A stretch of DNA of 19,005 nt from Iamia sp964643485 (GCA_964643485.1 CAZXRA010000234.1:1-19005), one strand, 5' to 3'. Positions 1-7,886 are shown, numbered from the stretch's first letter. Made by a program: numbers and translations. Notes: generated by a model from the sequence alone, not told the origin.

Positions 1-1569
1 GGGCGGGGCGTGGGTGTGGGTGATCGAGGGATGGGCGCCGACGGTGTCCTCCGCCAGCTCGAAGGCGTCGTGGAGGGTGGAGGCGGGCCGGAACCCGAGA
101 CGGCGCACGGCCCGGGGGTCGCCGCCGACGATGATCACGCGGCCCAGGTGCTGCAGGGCGTGCGAACCCCAGTACCACATGTAGAACGGGTGGACGCCGT
201 GGTAGGCGTAGCTCGTCCGGTACAGGTGGCGGTACCACTCGTCCTCGGCGTAGCGCTGCTCGTAGCGCTCGGCGATCAGCTTCGGATCGGTGGTGTCGGC
301 CAGCACCTCCTCGAAGAAGTCGATGTAGCTGGGGTGGTGGACGGGGTGGAACTCCCACGGGGTGGGGTGGCTCATGATCAGCACGCCGCCCTCCCGGACC
401 AGAGGCCTCCCCCGGTACATGTTGAAGAAGTACCCGAGGCCCAGGCACATGACCAGGATCGGGTTCATGATCGAACCGACGTTGTAGGGGCAGATGTAGG
501 GGAGCCCCATGGTGAGCACGTCGGTCTGGCCCTCCACCGGCACCAGGTGCTGGGCGAAGCAGTGCTCCAGGGTGCGCTCGTGCACGGGCTCGACTGCACC
601 GGCGGTCACTGACGTGACGCCGTAAGGCGCCTCGTGGCTCTGGAAGATGCGCCGGCGGGTGGCCGGCGACATGCGGTCGAGGCCCGCCTTCATCCCCAGG
701 AACGTCACCCGGTCGCGGGTGGTCCACTCCCACTCGCGCTTCTGCAGCACCGAGAGAGGGCCCGTGGCGCCGAAGGTGTCGGTGTTGAGGGTGGTCTCGA
801 TCTGGAAGATCTTCACCCCGGCGTCGCGGATCACCTTGCCCATGCGCCAGTTGGCGTGGTGGAGCTCGGAGCTGTGGCGATCCATGAACGAGCGCGAGCT
901 CTCCATGGTCGCCGGGTTGTGGTGGTGGCGGATCGACCGGTAGCTGGCCAGGCCGGTGGCCGTGCTCTTGTGGCCGCCGTCCATGGAGACGATGTTGATG
1001 TTGACGTAGACGAGCAGGTCCGACTCGGCCGCCGCCTTGTTGATCTCCACCTCCTCGCCGTGGGGCGTGGTGCCCAGGAAGGCCAGGTCGTCGGGATCCT
1101 CGGCGTCGTGGTTGTAGAGGCGGCCGTCGGGGGCGAAGGCGTCGTAGACCCGGTCGCCGACGGCGTGGCGCAGCTCGTCCTCGGTCATGCGCCGGTGCAG
1201 GGCCAGGGCGGCGATGATGCGGACGTCGTCGACGCCGGCCGCCGCGGCCCGGTCGAGCACGGCCTCGATGACCCGCTGGCGGATGTCGGGCCGCCGCATC
1301 TTGGGCAGGGGCAGCGACACGTCGTCGAAGGCGATGACCAGCTTCATGCCCGGCCGCAGCAGGGCGGCCAGGGGCTCGCTGTCGAGCGGGTTGTCGAGGG
1401 CGTCGTCGATGGCGGTGCCGACGCTGCGCAGGGCCGGTAGGGGCTCGGCCGGGTAGACGATCCGGCTGTGGCCCGGGGGCAGCTTCTCCAGTCGGAACGA
1501 CTCGCCGTGGTGGAAGAGGATCGGCGGGGTCGAGCGGTCGACCTCCAGCACCAGTCCGGGGCGGGGCAT
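1..1569 (-). CDS. LarA-like nickel-dependent hydroxyacid racemase family protein (DUF2088), 3' end cut off
   Basis: The 523 visible residues match the LarA fold family, cytoplasmic enzymes that racemise or epimerise 2-hydroxyacids using a nickel pincer nucleotide. Seen: DDVSLP at 82-87 (the DDxTRP-like loop), HRRMT with H125 (LarA His108 position), the GxTPxG segment at 166-171, and GGHK with K201 (the pincer-binding lysine) followed 16 residues later by H217 (LarA His200). All three key positions are therefore kept. It is longer than typical LarA (about 420-430) and the stop lies beyond base 1, although the VIIVGGDP...A-FELAEDT stretch resembles the family's C-terminal end. ATG 1569 is preceded by GGAG eight bases upstream. 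It lies 31 bases after the alcohol dehydrogenase stop and is the last visible gene of the FAR operon. The substrate cannot be read from the sequence, and no larB, larC or larE cofactor gene is in the window. Confidence 0.85.
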   Translation of the reverse strand, partial: MPRPGLVLEVDRSTPPILFHHGESFRLEKLPPGHSRIVYPAEPLPALRSVGTAIDDALDNPLDSEPLAALLRPGMKLVIAFDDVSLPLPKMRRPDIRQRVIEAVLDRAAAAGVDDVRIIAALALHRRMTEDELRHAVGDRVYDAFAPDGRLYNHDAEDPDDLAFLGTTPHGEEVEINKAAAESDLLVYVNINIVSMDGGHKSTATGLASYRSIRHHHNPATMESSRSFMDRHSSELHHANWRMGKVIRDAGVKIFQIETTLNTDTFGATGPLSVLQKREWEWTTRDRVTFLGMKAGLDRMSPATRRRIFQSHEAPYGVTSVTAGAVEPVHERTLEHCFAQHLVPVEGQTDVLTMGLPYICPYNVGSIMNPILVMCLGLGYFFNMYRGRPLVREGGVLIMSHPTPWEFHPVHHPSYIDFFEEVLADTTDPKLIAERYEQRYAEDEWYRHLYRTSYAYHGVHPFYMWYWGSHALQHLGRVIIVGGDPRAVRRLGFRPASTLHDAFELAEDTVGAHPSITHTHAPP

Positions 1570-1600
1570 CAGCGGGTCTCCAACGTCATCGGCAGGCGGG

Positions 1601-2797
1601 TCATCGGTGCTTCTCGTCCCGCAGGTCGAAGGCGACCTTCACCGCGCCGCGGGTACCGGCGACGGCGGCGTGGGCGATGGCCTCGCGGTGGCGGGACAGG
1701 GGGTAGGTGGCGCTCAGCAGGCGGTCGAGGCCGGCGGCGGTGACGACCTCGATGGCGGTGGCGAAGTCGTCACGAACGTAGGCGTAGCAGCCCCGCAGCG
1801 CCGTCTCCCGGTGCCACAGGGGGGTGAGGTCGAGGCTGGTGTGGCCGGGCATGCCGACGACCAGGACCTCGCCCCCGGGGGCCACGACCTTGAGGGCCTG
1901 GGCCAGGGAGTCGGCCGAGCCCACGCAGTCGACGACGGTGGGAACGCCTCCGGTGAGCTGGCCGGCGGCGGACCCGGCGGTGGCGTCGTCGGCGGCGAGC
2001 ACGAGCGAAGCGGTGGCGGAGCGGACGGCCCGGGGCAGCTCGGAGGGGGACACCACCCGGGTGGCCCCGAGCTCCCGGGCCAGGCGCTTCTGCCCGGGGT
2101 GCTTGGCCGTGGCGATCACGGTGCGCTGCGTGCTTCCGTCGAGGTGGCGCAGGGCGGCGAGGGTGAGGAGCCCGAGGGTGCCCGCCCCGACGAGAGCCAC
2201 GGCGCCGTCCTCCCCGGCCGGACCCCGCCGGATGGACCGGGCGGCGTGGACGGCGCAGGCGGTGGGCTCCACCAGCACGGCGGCCTCGTCGGACATGTCG
2301 TCGGGCACGGGCACGAGCTGGTCGGGGTGGGCGACCATGGCCGTCGACCAGCCGCCCCCCGTCTCTCGGCAGAAGCCGCTCTGCAGGGCGGGGTCGAGGT
2401 GGCCGAAGGCGATGCGTTCGCAGTGGTGCGTCCGGCCCTCGGCGCAGGAGGGGCAGGGCGGGTCGATGCCCCGGATGCCGCAGTGGAGGACGGGGATGAG
2501 CACGGCCCGGCTCCCGTCGTCCCGCTCACCCACCACCTCGTGGCCCGGCGTGAACGGGAAGCTGACGATGGGGCCGAAGTAGGTGCTGGACCGCCCGTCG
2601 ATGGCGGCCAGGTCGCTGCCGCAGATGCCGGCCAGGCGGGGGCGGAACCGCACCCATTCGGCTGTAGGAGGCTCGGGCTCCTCGATGTCGGCCAGCTTCA
2701 GGGGACCGACGGCGGCGCCGGCGCCGGGGCTGACCCGGCCGGCCACCGCGGCGGCGGCGAAGCGCCCCGCCTTGCGGGAGAAGACGAGGGCCTTCAT
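1601..2797 (-). CDS. Zinc-dependent medium-chain alcohol dehydrogenase
   Basis: A 398-residue cytoplasmic oxidoreductase of the medium-chain dehydrogenase family, which interconverts alcohols and aldehydes or ketones with NAD(P). Seen: catalytic zinc ligands C59 (GICGSD), H86-E87 (GHE) and E177 (VEPTA). A structural-zinc lobe has cysteines 106, 115, 118 and 126. The Rossmann fingerprint GAGTLG is at 204-209. All expected zinc residues are intact, so activity is likely. ATG 2797 overlaps the stop of the upstream FAR-HAD gene in an ATGA junction, which implies translational coupling and operon membership. A longer open frame continues upstream but runs antisense-free through the FAR gene in another frame and is an artefact. 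The context suggests it oxidises or reduces the alcohol or aldehyde linked to the FAR product. That substrate is inference; a quinone-reductase or threonine-dehydrogenase-like role cannot be excluded. Confidence 0.9.
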   Translation of the reverse strand: MKALVFSRKAGRFAAAAVAGRVSPGAGAAVGPLKLADIEEPEPPTAEWVRFRPRLAGICGSDLAAIDGRSSTYFGPIVSFPFTPGHEVVGERDDGSRAVLIPVLHCGIRGIDPPCPSCAEGRTHHCERIAFGHLDPALQSGFCRETGGGWSTAMVAHPDQLVPVPDDMSDEAAVLVEPTACAVHAARSIRRGPAGEDGAVALVGAGTLGLLTLAALRHLDGSTQRTVIATAKHPGQKRLARELGATRVVSPSELPRAVRSATASLVLAADDATAGSAAGQLTGGVPTVVDCVGSADSLAQALKVVAPGGEVLVVGMPGHTSLDLTPLWHRETALRGCYAYVRDDFATAIEVVTAAGLDRLLSATYPLSRHREAIAHAAVAGTRGAVKVAFDLRDEKHR

Positions 2798-5232
2798 CGG
2801 CGGCCGGTCCGGACACGGCGGGCCCGGCGCTCGGCTGCGGTGGGGGGGCGGTAGCCGGGGACGCGGGCCGCTTCCCGGCGGGGACCCGGGCGGGGGGCGA
2901 GAGGAAGGCGGCGGGGCACGAAGCCCGGCGCCTTCTCCCACTGCTCGACCAGCCAGCCCCGCTTGCGAGCGAGGGCGGCCAGGCGGGCCTCGGGGTTCAC
3001 GGCCACGGGGAAGCCGGCCGCCTCCAGCATGGGCAGGTCGCTGCTGGAGTCGGCGTAGACGACGGCCTCGGCCGCGTCGAGGCCGTGGGCGGCGCAGTAG
3101 TCGTAGAGCACCTGGGCCCGGGTCTCGCCCGTCGGCGGGACGGTGGTCATCTTGCCGGTGGCCGTCCCGTCGGGCGCCACGCCCATCTCGGCCGACACGA
3201 TGTCGTCGAACAGGGGACGCAGCGGGTCGACTACGACGTCGAGGGCGCCGGTGATGAGTACAGTCCGGTGGCCCAGGGCCCGATGCTCCCGCACCCGACG
3301 GAGCCCGGCCGGGAACGCCTTGGTGAGGATCAGCTCGGAGAGCATCTCCACGCTGTCGACCCGCAGCTCGTCGAGGGGGGCGCCCTCGTAGCGGCGGTAG
3401 AAGTGGCGGAGGAAGTCGCTGCGGTCGCGCCGGTCGAGCTTCAGGAGCGACGGGGCCTCGGCCAGCAGGCGAGCGGCCAGGGTACGCCGGTCGGCGGGCT
3501 CCAAGCGCCGGCTGGCCAACCAGGCGAAGGAGGTGACCACGTTGGAGGCGATGAGGGTGTTCTCCAGGTCGAAGGCGGCGACCTGGCGCTCGGGGGAGAG
3601 GACCTGGCGGCGCAGGCGGGTGCTGCGGGCCTCGCCGGCGCCGGAACCCCCCTCGGTGCGGACCCGGGCGTGCTTGACCACCGAGGGGAGGTGGATCTCC
3701 CGGACGTAGCGGGTCCAGTCGACGACGCGGGGATCGCACCCGAAGTCGCGCTGGTCGGCCTCGGTGAGAGCGGCGTGCAGGGCGAGGAGGCGGTCGACGC
3801 CGTAGATGGCCTCGCACTCGGTGTAGGCGCCGTAGAGGGTGACGTAGGCGGTGGCCCGGTCGACCAGCTCCCGCTTCTCCTCCACCCCGGCGGCCCACGC
3901 GGCCTGCTTGCCCCGCAGGGGCAGGGCGTTGAGCACCTTCTCGGTGGTGCCCAGCACCATGCGGCCCCGGCGCAGCTCGCCCTCGACCTGGCCCCGGCCC
4001 GGGAACCGGAACTCGGGGACGCTGATGGGCTGGCCGTCGCGGTCGTAGAGCGGGTTCTCGGTGAACCAGGCGCTGATCAGCTCGGTGAGGCGTTGGAACT
4101 CCAGGGGGTTGCTCGACCCCGAGGCGACCTGGGTGACGTCGGGACGGCCGTCGGCGTGGCTCGGCCCCCGAGCGGCGACGGCGCAGATGGCCCCGACGAC
4201 CAGGTCGACGGGGATCACGTCGACCGTGCCCTCGGGGACGCCCGGGAACTGGCTCAGGAGGCCCCGGGCGTAGGAGACGATCACCGGCTCGGCCATGCGG
4301 AAGCCCCGGATCCAGCCCGGTACCGGCTCCGACCAGGCCGACTCGATGATGGCGGGGCGCACGATCGACACGGGCACGTCGCCCCGGGTCTCGCCCAGGG
4401 CCCGCTCGCCCAGGGCCTTGGTCATGGCGTAGGCATCGGGCCACCCGAGGGAGGAGGCCCTGGCCCGACCCGCCTCGACGAGCTGCTCCTTCACCCAGGC
4501 CCGACGCCGGTCCTCGGTCTTCTCGGCCAGGAGGGTGGTGCCGGCTGCCCCCAGCTCGTCCCGGGCCGCGTCCTGGAACCCGGCCAGGCGTTCGGGGAGT
4601 CGGCTGGTGGCCTCGGCATCACCGCGGACCCGGCGGGCGGCGTCGACCTCGCGCTGCCAGTCGACGTCGACCCAGAAGGGGCTCTCGTCCACCGGGATCT
4701 CGGGGGCGGCGCCCCGGCGGTTGCCGGCCACGTAGCAGGTGGAGACGGCGACCAGGTGGGGCGTGACGCCCAGGTCGGCGAGAGTGCGGGCGATCCGAGT
4801 GGGCCCGAGGAGGTTGACCTCGACGGCCAGGTCGAGGGGGGAGTCGAAGGAGACGGTGGCGGCCGAGTGGATGACCGTGTCGCAGCTCGTCAGGGCGGCT
4901 CGGCCGTCGTCGTCGAGGCCGAGGCCGTCGGTGCCCACGTCGCCCGCCACGACCTGCACCCGGCGGGCCACCAGCTCATCGAAGGCCTCCCGGCCGCCCC
5001 GCTCGTCCCGCAGGCGGTCGAAGCAGTCGTTGCGGAAGATCTCCCGCTGGGCCCGCTGCTCCACGGTGCGCTTGCGGCCCGGTCGGACGAGGAGCACCAG
5101 GTCGGTGTCGGGGGCGGCCCGCAGGAGGCGCTCCACCAGGGCCGTGCCCAGGAAGCCGGTGGTGCCGGTGACGAAGATCCGGCGACCGGCGAGGGCGGCG
5201 GCGATGGGAGGGGAGGAGGGGCGCTCCGGCAT
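2794..5232 (-). CDS. Fatty acyl-CoA reductase fused to a HAD-IB phosphatase-like domain
   Basis: An 812-residue two-domain protein. Residues about 18-350 form an extended SDR/NAD_binding_4 reductase: the nucleotide loop GTTGFLG is at 23-29, Ser164-Thr165 lie in VSTCYV, and the catalytic YxxxK is Y268-K272. Residues about 380-520 resemble the FAR C-terminal domain (DWTRYVREIHLP). Such enzymes reduce long-chain acyl-CoA to aldehyde or alcohol with NADPH. Residues about 550-770 are a SerB-like HAD-IB domain: motif I DLENT with nucleophile D555, motif II T661 (LITGALD), K694, and motif IV DSSSD with D728 and D732. Motif I carries E557 where DxDxT has its second Asp. The tail from 771 is basic and proline-rich. 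ATG 5232 lies 9 bases after a TAGGGT box with no clear Shine-Dalgarno. It is first in the operon and divergent from tetR across the operator. The HAD substrate is unknown. Confidence 0.9.
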   Translation of the reverse strand: MPERPSSPPIAAALAGRRIFVTGTTGFLGTALVERLLRAAPDTDLVLLVRPGRKRTVEQRAQREIFRNDCFDRLRDERGGREAFDELVARRVQVVAGDVGTDGLGLDDDGRAALTSCDTVIHSAATVSFDSPLDLAVEVNLLGPTRIARTLADLGVTPHLVAVSTCYVAGNRRGAAPEIPVDESPFWVDVDWQREVDAARRVRGDAEATSRLPERLAGFQDAARDELGAAGTTLLAEKTEDRRRAWVKEQLVEAGRARASSLGWPDAYAMTKALGERALGETRGDVPVSIVRPAIIESAWSEPVPGWIRGFRMAEPVIVSYARGLLSQFPGVPEGTVDVIPVDLVVGAICAVAARGPSHADGRPDVTQVASGSSNPLEFQRLTELISAWFTENPLYDRDGQPISVPEFRFPGRGQVEGELRRGRMVLGTTEKVLNALPLRGKQAAWAAGVEEKRELVDRATAYVTLYGAYTECEAIYGVDRLLALHAALTEADQRDFGCDPRVVDWTRYVREIHLPSVVKHARVRTEGGSGAGEARSTRLRRQVLSPERQVAAFDLENTLIASNVVTSFAWLASRRLEPADRRTLAARLLAEAPSLLKLDRRDRSDFLRHFYRRYEGAPLDELRVDSVEMLSELILTKAFPAGLRRVREHRALGHRTVLITGALDVVVDPLRPLFDDIVSAEMGVAPDGTATGKMTTVPPTGETRAQVLYDYCAAHGLDAAEAVVYADSSSDLPMLEAAGFPVAVNPEARLAALARKRGWLVEQWEKAPGFVPRRLPLAPRPGPRREAARVPGYRPPTAAERRARRVRTGRR

Positions 5233-5241
5233 CGGGAGGGG

Positions 5242-5247
5242 ACCCTA
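5242..5247 (-). promoter_or_regulatory. -10 element of the FAR-HAD operon
   Basis: TAGGGT on the minus strand ends nine bases before the ATG at 5232, so transcription would begin at or very near the start codon. The -35 position would fall near 5265-5270, inside the inverted repeat at 5253-5276, which fits repression by the divergent TetR protein. Inferred from spacing; no transcript data. Confidence 0.5.
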
Positions 5248-5252
5248 GCGGA

Positions 5253-5276
5253 TCTCTCTACCAAATGGTAGAGAGA
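5253..5276. promoter_or_regulatory. TetR-type operator between the FAR operon and tetR
   Basis: A perfect inverted repeat with two 11-base arms (TCTCTCTACCA and TGGTAGAGAGA) around a 2-base AA centre. It fills the gap between two divergent genes and covers the likely -35 region of the FAR operon as well as the purine-rich stretch just before the tetR GTG at 5281. Position, symmetry and the adjacent TetR gene make an autoregulated operator the best reading. Confidence 0.75.
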
Positions 5277-5280
5277 GGGG

Positions 5281-5868
5281 GTGGCCAGCTCCACCCGGGA
5301 CCGCATCCTCGCTGCCGCCCTGGCCGGCTTTGCCCGGCGGGGGGTGGAGGCCACCTCGCTGGACGACGTGGCCGAGGCCGTCGGCGTGCGCAAGCAGACG
5401 ATCCTCTACTGGTTCCGGTCCAAGGACGCCCTCGTCGCCGGGGTGATCGAGGCGGCCGTGGCCGAGCTGGGCGATGCCCTGGACGCGGCCGTTGCCCATC
5501 GTCGACCCGGCCAGGACGTCACCACCGCCGTCGTCGACGAGGTGCTCCGCCTGGGGGCCCGCCGTCCCGACCTGTTGGTGCTCCTTCGCGAGGTGGCCCG
5601 CCTCGGCCCCTCGGCGACCACCGTGCTCGGCGCCGCCATCGCCCCTCGCCTCGACGGGGCCGCCACGGCCATGGTCGCCCCGGGCGGAGATGCGGCGCGG
5701 GCCCGTCGCCGGTTGGTGGAGGCCGGGGCCCGGGTGATCGCCACCGCGGTGGAGGCCGAGCTCCTCACCCAGATGGGCGTGGCCCCCGACCGCACCTGGC
5801 TCCGTCGCCGCCGAGCCGACCTCCTGGCCGTGCTGGAAGAACGGCGCCCTAGCCGCCCCGGGCGATGA
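5281..5868 (+). CDS. TetR/AcrR family transcriptional regulator
   Basis: A 195-residue cytoplasmic DNA-binding protein, normal length for TetR. The N-terminal helix-turn-helix covers residues about 25-50 with the typical TSLDDVAEAVGV...ILYWFRSKDALV pattern. The rest is an alpha-helical ligand-binding/dimerisation domain with no recognisable specificity. GTG 5281 is chosen because it directly precedes the conserved TRDRILAAAL helix; the preceding GAGAGAGGGG could act as a Shine-Dalgarno, which would lie partly inside the operator. It is divergent from the FAR-HAD gene and most likely represses both itself and that operon, with an acyl-CoA, fatty acid or alcohol as inducer (inference). Its 3' end overlaps the convergent small membrane-protein gene by 20 bases. 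Confidence 0.9.
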   Translation: MASSTRDRILAAALAGFARRGVEATSLDDVAEAVGVRKQTILYWFRSKDALVAGVIEAAVAELGDALDAAVAHRRPGQDVTTAVVDEVLRLGARRPDLLVLLREVARLGPSATTVLGAAIAPRLDGAATAMVAPGGDAARARRRLVEAGARVIATAVEAELLTQMGVAPDRTWLRRRRADLLAVLEERRPSRPGR

Positions 5869-6115
5869 GGGCCGCCGCTGTCATGCCCACCGACAGCCCG
5901 CCCAGGAGGGCGGTGGCCCCCCAGGCGTAGACCCGCTGGAAGCCCTTGTGCATCTCGGTGCGCAGGTCGGCGAGCTCCGCTCGCAGCACATCACGCGTGA
6001 CGGGCTCGTCACCGGGTCGAGAGGGGAGCTCGGAGAGCAAGGCGTCGGCCTCCTCCGCACCCAGGACAGGGGTGAGAGACGATCGGATCGAGCGGCGGTG
6101 CTGCGCGGACAGCAT
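5849..6115 (-). CDS. Small coiled-coil, single-pass membrane protein
   Basis: An 88-residue protein of unknown function. Residues 40-60 (VTRDVLRAELADLRTEMHKG) form an amphipathic, charged helix likely to coil. Residues about 64-85 are a glycine/alanine-rich hydrophobic helix ending in a short tail, so a C-terminal membrane anchor with a cytoplasmic N-terminus is likely. The layout resembles small actinobacterial proteins related to the CCDC90/DUF1640 coiled-coil group, but that link is only suggestive. ATG 6115 is preferred over an upstream in-frame ATG at 6193 because GGGAGGAAGCC gives a strong Shine-Dalgarno at the right distance, and a promoter-like pair lies upstream. The gene converges on tetR with a 20-base overlap. 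Confidence 0.7.
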   Translation of the reverse strand: MLSAQHRRSIRSSLTPVLGAEEADALLSELPSRPGDEPVTRDVLRAELADLRTEMHKGFQRVYAWGATALLGGLSVGMTAAALIARGG

Positions 6116-6164
6116 GGCTTCCTCCCGAAGGAAGGGATCGGTTGTGGGGGGAAGCGCACGAGCG

Positions 6165-6193
6165 ACGGTACCGGCAGGTCCCACCGGTGGCAA
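6165..6193 (-). promoter_or_regulatory. Promoter of the small membrane-protein gene
   Basis: On the minus strand TTGCCA (6193-6188) and TACCGT (6170-6165) are separated by 17 bases, a good vegetative-type promoter. A perfect 10-base palindrome CCACCGGTGG (6181-6190) overlaps the -35 and could be a regulator site or chance in GC-rich DNA. The leader to ATG 6115 would be about 40 bases, consistent with the strong Shine-Dalgarno there. Confidence 0.4.
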
Positions 6194-6212
6194 GCATCAC
6201 CCTCGACGAGTG

Positions 6213-6770
6213 TCAGGCGGGGGCGTGGGGCTCGGCCGAGCTGGGGGCGTGGGCCACGTCGCCGGGCCCGAAGGGGCGGGTGGAGGCGGCCAGCTCCAGC
6301 AGGATCCCGTCAGGGTCGAAGAAGTACACGGAGCGGACGAACACCCCCTCGTGCTGCTCCTCGGACACGCCCCACTCGCTGTCGTCGTGGTTCACCGTCT
6401 CGCTGCACGCGACCCCGGCGGCCAGCAGGCGGTCGCGGTACTCGTCGATCCGCTCCAGGGGCACCTTGAAGGCCACGTGGTTCATCGAGCCCACGGCGCT
6501 CACGATCTCGCCCGTGTCCGGCCGGGCCCGGGGACCGGTCACGCCGGGCCCGGGCTCGGGCGCGCCCGGGAACCAGAAGAAGGCGAGCAGGTCGCCGCCC
6601 CCGCAGTCGAAGAAGAAGTGCTGGCCCATCCCCAGGGGCAGCTCCACCGTCTTCACCAGCGGCATCCCCAGCACGCCCTCGTAGAAGGCGACGGTGCGGG
6701 CCATGTCCCGGCACACGAGGGCGAGGTGGTTGACCCCGCCCCACTCGATGCGATCGCCCGCCTCGGCCAT
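6213..6770 (-). CDS. VOC-superfamily (glyoxalase/bleomycin resistance/dioxygenase fold) metalloprotein
   Basis: A 185-residue protein with the paired beta-alpha-beta-beta-beta modules of the vicinal oxygen chelate fold. Seen: VNHLALVCRDMARTVAFYEGVLGMPLV at the start of module one and MNHVAFKV opening module two. Plausible metal ligands are H15, H98 and E159 (GILLELA), which match the usual His-His-Glu pattern, and H51 may add a fourth. The last 25 residues are a low-complexity tail. ATG 6770 has AGGGG seven bases upstream. It sits 27 bases downstream of ddl on the same strand, so it is probably co-transcribed with it, although no functional link to cell wall synthesis is apparent. Glyoxalase, dioxygenase, epimerase and thiol-transfer roles are all possible. 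Confidence 0.85.
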   Translation of the reverse strand: MAEAGDRIEWGGVNHLALVCRDMARTVAFYEGVLGMPLVKTVELPLGMGQHFFFDCGGGDLLAFFWFPGAPEPGPGVTGPRARPDTGEIVSAVGSMNHVAFKVPLERIDEYRDRLLAAGVACSETVNHDDSEWGVSEEQHEGVFVRSVYFFDPDGILLELAASTRPFGPGDVAHAPSSAEPHAPA

Positions 6771-6797
6771 CAGTCGTCCCCTCTCGTCGGTCCGACT

Positions 6798-7880
6798 CTA
6801 CTGGGGGCGCCCGAAGCCGGCCCGGTGGGCGTGGCGCTCCACCCCGAGGCGCACCATCTCGGCGATGAGGTCGGGGTAGGCCAGGCCGGAGGCGGCCCAC
6901 AGCGAGGGGAACATGGAGTAGGGGGTGAAGCCGGGGATGGTGTTGACCTCGTTGAGGAGCAGTCCTCGCCCGCCCTCCTCGTAGAACAGGTCGACCCGGG
7001 CGTAGCCGTCGCACCGCAGGGCCCGATAGGCCCGCCGGGCCAGGTCCTGGGCCTCTTCGGCCACCGTGGGTGGCAGGTCGGCGGGGACGACCATCTCGGC
7101 CGCCCCGGCGAGGTACTTGTCGTCGTAGTCGTAGAACTCGTGGGTGGGGACGATCTCACCCGGTACCGACACCCGCAACTCGGCGTTGCCCAGCACGCCC
7201 AGCTCGATCTCCCGGGCCGTGACGGCCTCCTCGACCACGACCCACTCGTCGTAGCGGAGGGCATCGGCGACGGCGGCGGCCAGCGCCTCGGGCGTGGCGG
7301 CACGGGAGACGCCCACCGACGAGCCCATGTTGGCCGGCTTCACGAAGACGGGGAGGCCCAGCGCCTCGGCGGCGCGGGCGAGGGCGTCGTCGGTGACGTC
7401 GACGTCCCGGAAGGCCAGGTGGCGGGCCTGGGGGAGCCCGGCCGCGGCGGCCATGGCCTTGGCCGCCACCTTGTCCATGCAGAGGGCCGAGCCCAGCACT
7501 CCGGACCCGACGTAGGGCACCCCGGCCAGCTCCAGCATCCCCTGCACGGTGCCGTCCTCGCCGAGGGGTCCGTGGATCAGGGGGAGGACGACGACGGGCT
7601 GCCCGTCGGCGGGGGGGGCCACGGCGGGGAGGGGTTCCAGCTCGGTGCCGGCCACGGCGACGGTGCCGCCGATCTCGCCGGCCCGGCCGCTGTCGAGCAG
7701 GGCCTTGGCCCCGTCGGCCAGCAGCCACCGGCCCTCGGGGTCGACGCCGATGGGGAGCACGTCGAACCGCTCGGGGTCGATGGCGGCGAGCACGTGGGCC
7801 GCCGACACGCACGACACGTCCCGCTCGGCCGACACCCCGCCGAACAGGACGACGAGGCGAGGGCGGGGGGTCTCCGGCAT
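6798..7880 (-). CDS. ddl: D-alanine--D-alanine ligase
   Basis: A 360-residue ATP-grasp enzyme that joins two D-alanines with ATP in the cytoplasm to make the dipeptide used by MurF. Seen in order: LFGGVSAERDVS near the N-terminus, HGPLGEDGT, VKPANMGSSVGVSR (ATP-grasp), EFYDYDDKY and NEVNTIPGFTPYSMFP near the C-terminus. The Tyr in the YDYxxKY omega-loop is the form associated with D-Ala rather than D-Lac as second substrate. A longer open frame upstream is a shadow of murF; ATG 7880 begins the conserved PRLVVLFGG strand. TAGGGT (7894-7889) lies eight bases before the ATG, and there is no clear Shine-Dalgarno, so a leaderless transcript is likely. It is divergent from murF, sharing a 52-base promoter gap. 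Confidence 0.96.
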   Translation of the reverse strand: MPETPRPRLVVLFGGVSAERDVSCVSAAHVLAAIDPERFDVLPIGVDPEGRWLLADGAKALLDSGRAGEIGGTVAVAGTELEPLPAVAPPADGQPVVVLPLIHGPLGEDGTVQGMLELAGVPYVGSGVLGSALCMDKVAAKAMAAAAGLPQARHLAFRDVDVTDDALARAAEALGLPVFVKPANMGSSVGVSRAATPEALAAAVADALRYDEWVVVEEAVTAREIELGVLGNAELRVSVPGEIVPTHEFYDYDDKYLAGAAEMVVPADLPPTVAEEAQDLARRAYRALRCDGYARVDLFYEEGGRGLLLNEVNTIPGFTPYSMFPSLWAASGLAYPDLIAEMVRLGVERHAHRAGFGRPQ

Positions 7881-7886
7881 GGCCGC

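Noticed and set aside
2798..4444. Upstream extension of the alcohol dehydrogenase frame to give a 947-residue protein
   Set aside because: The extra part is Arg/Pro/Gly-rich shadow translation of the FAR-HAD gene in another frame; the dehydrogenase begins properly at ATG 2797 with an ATGA overlap.
3085..5271. 728-residue plus-strand open frame opposite FAR-HAD
   Set aside because: Gly/Val/Asp-rich shadow typical of high-GC antisense frames; the minus-strand frame has clear SDR and HAD motifs.
6181..6190. Palindrome CCACCGGTGG as a stand-alone operator
   Set aside because: It is short and GC-only symmetric, so chance is likely in this composition; noted only as part of the promoter entry.
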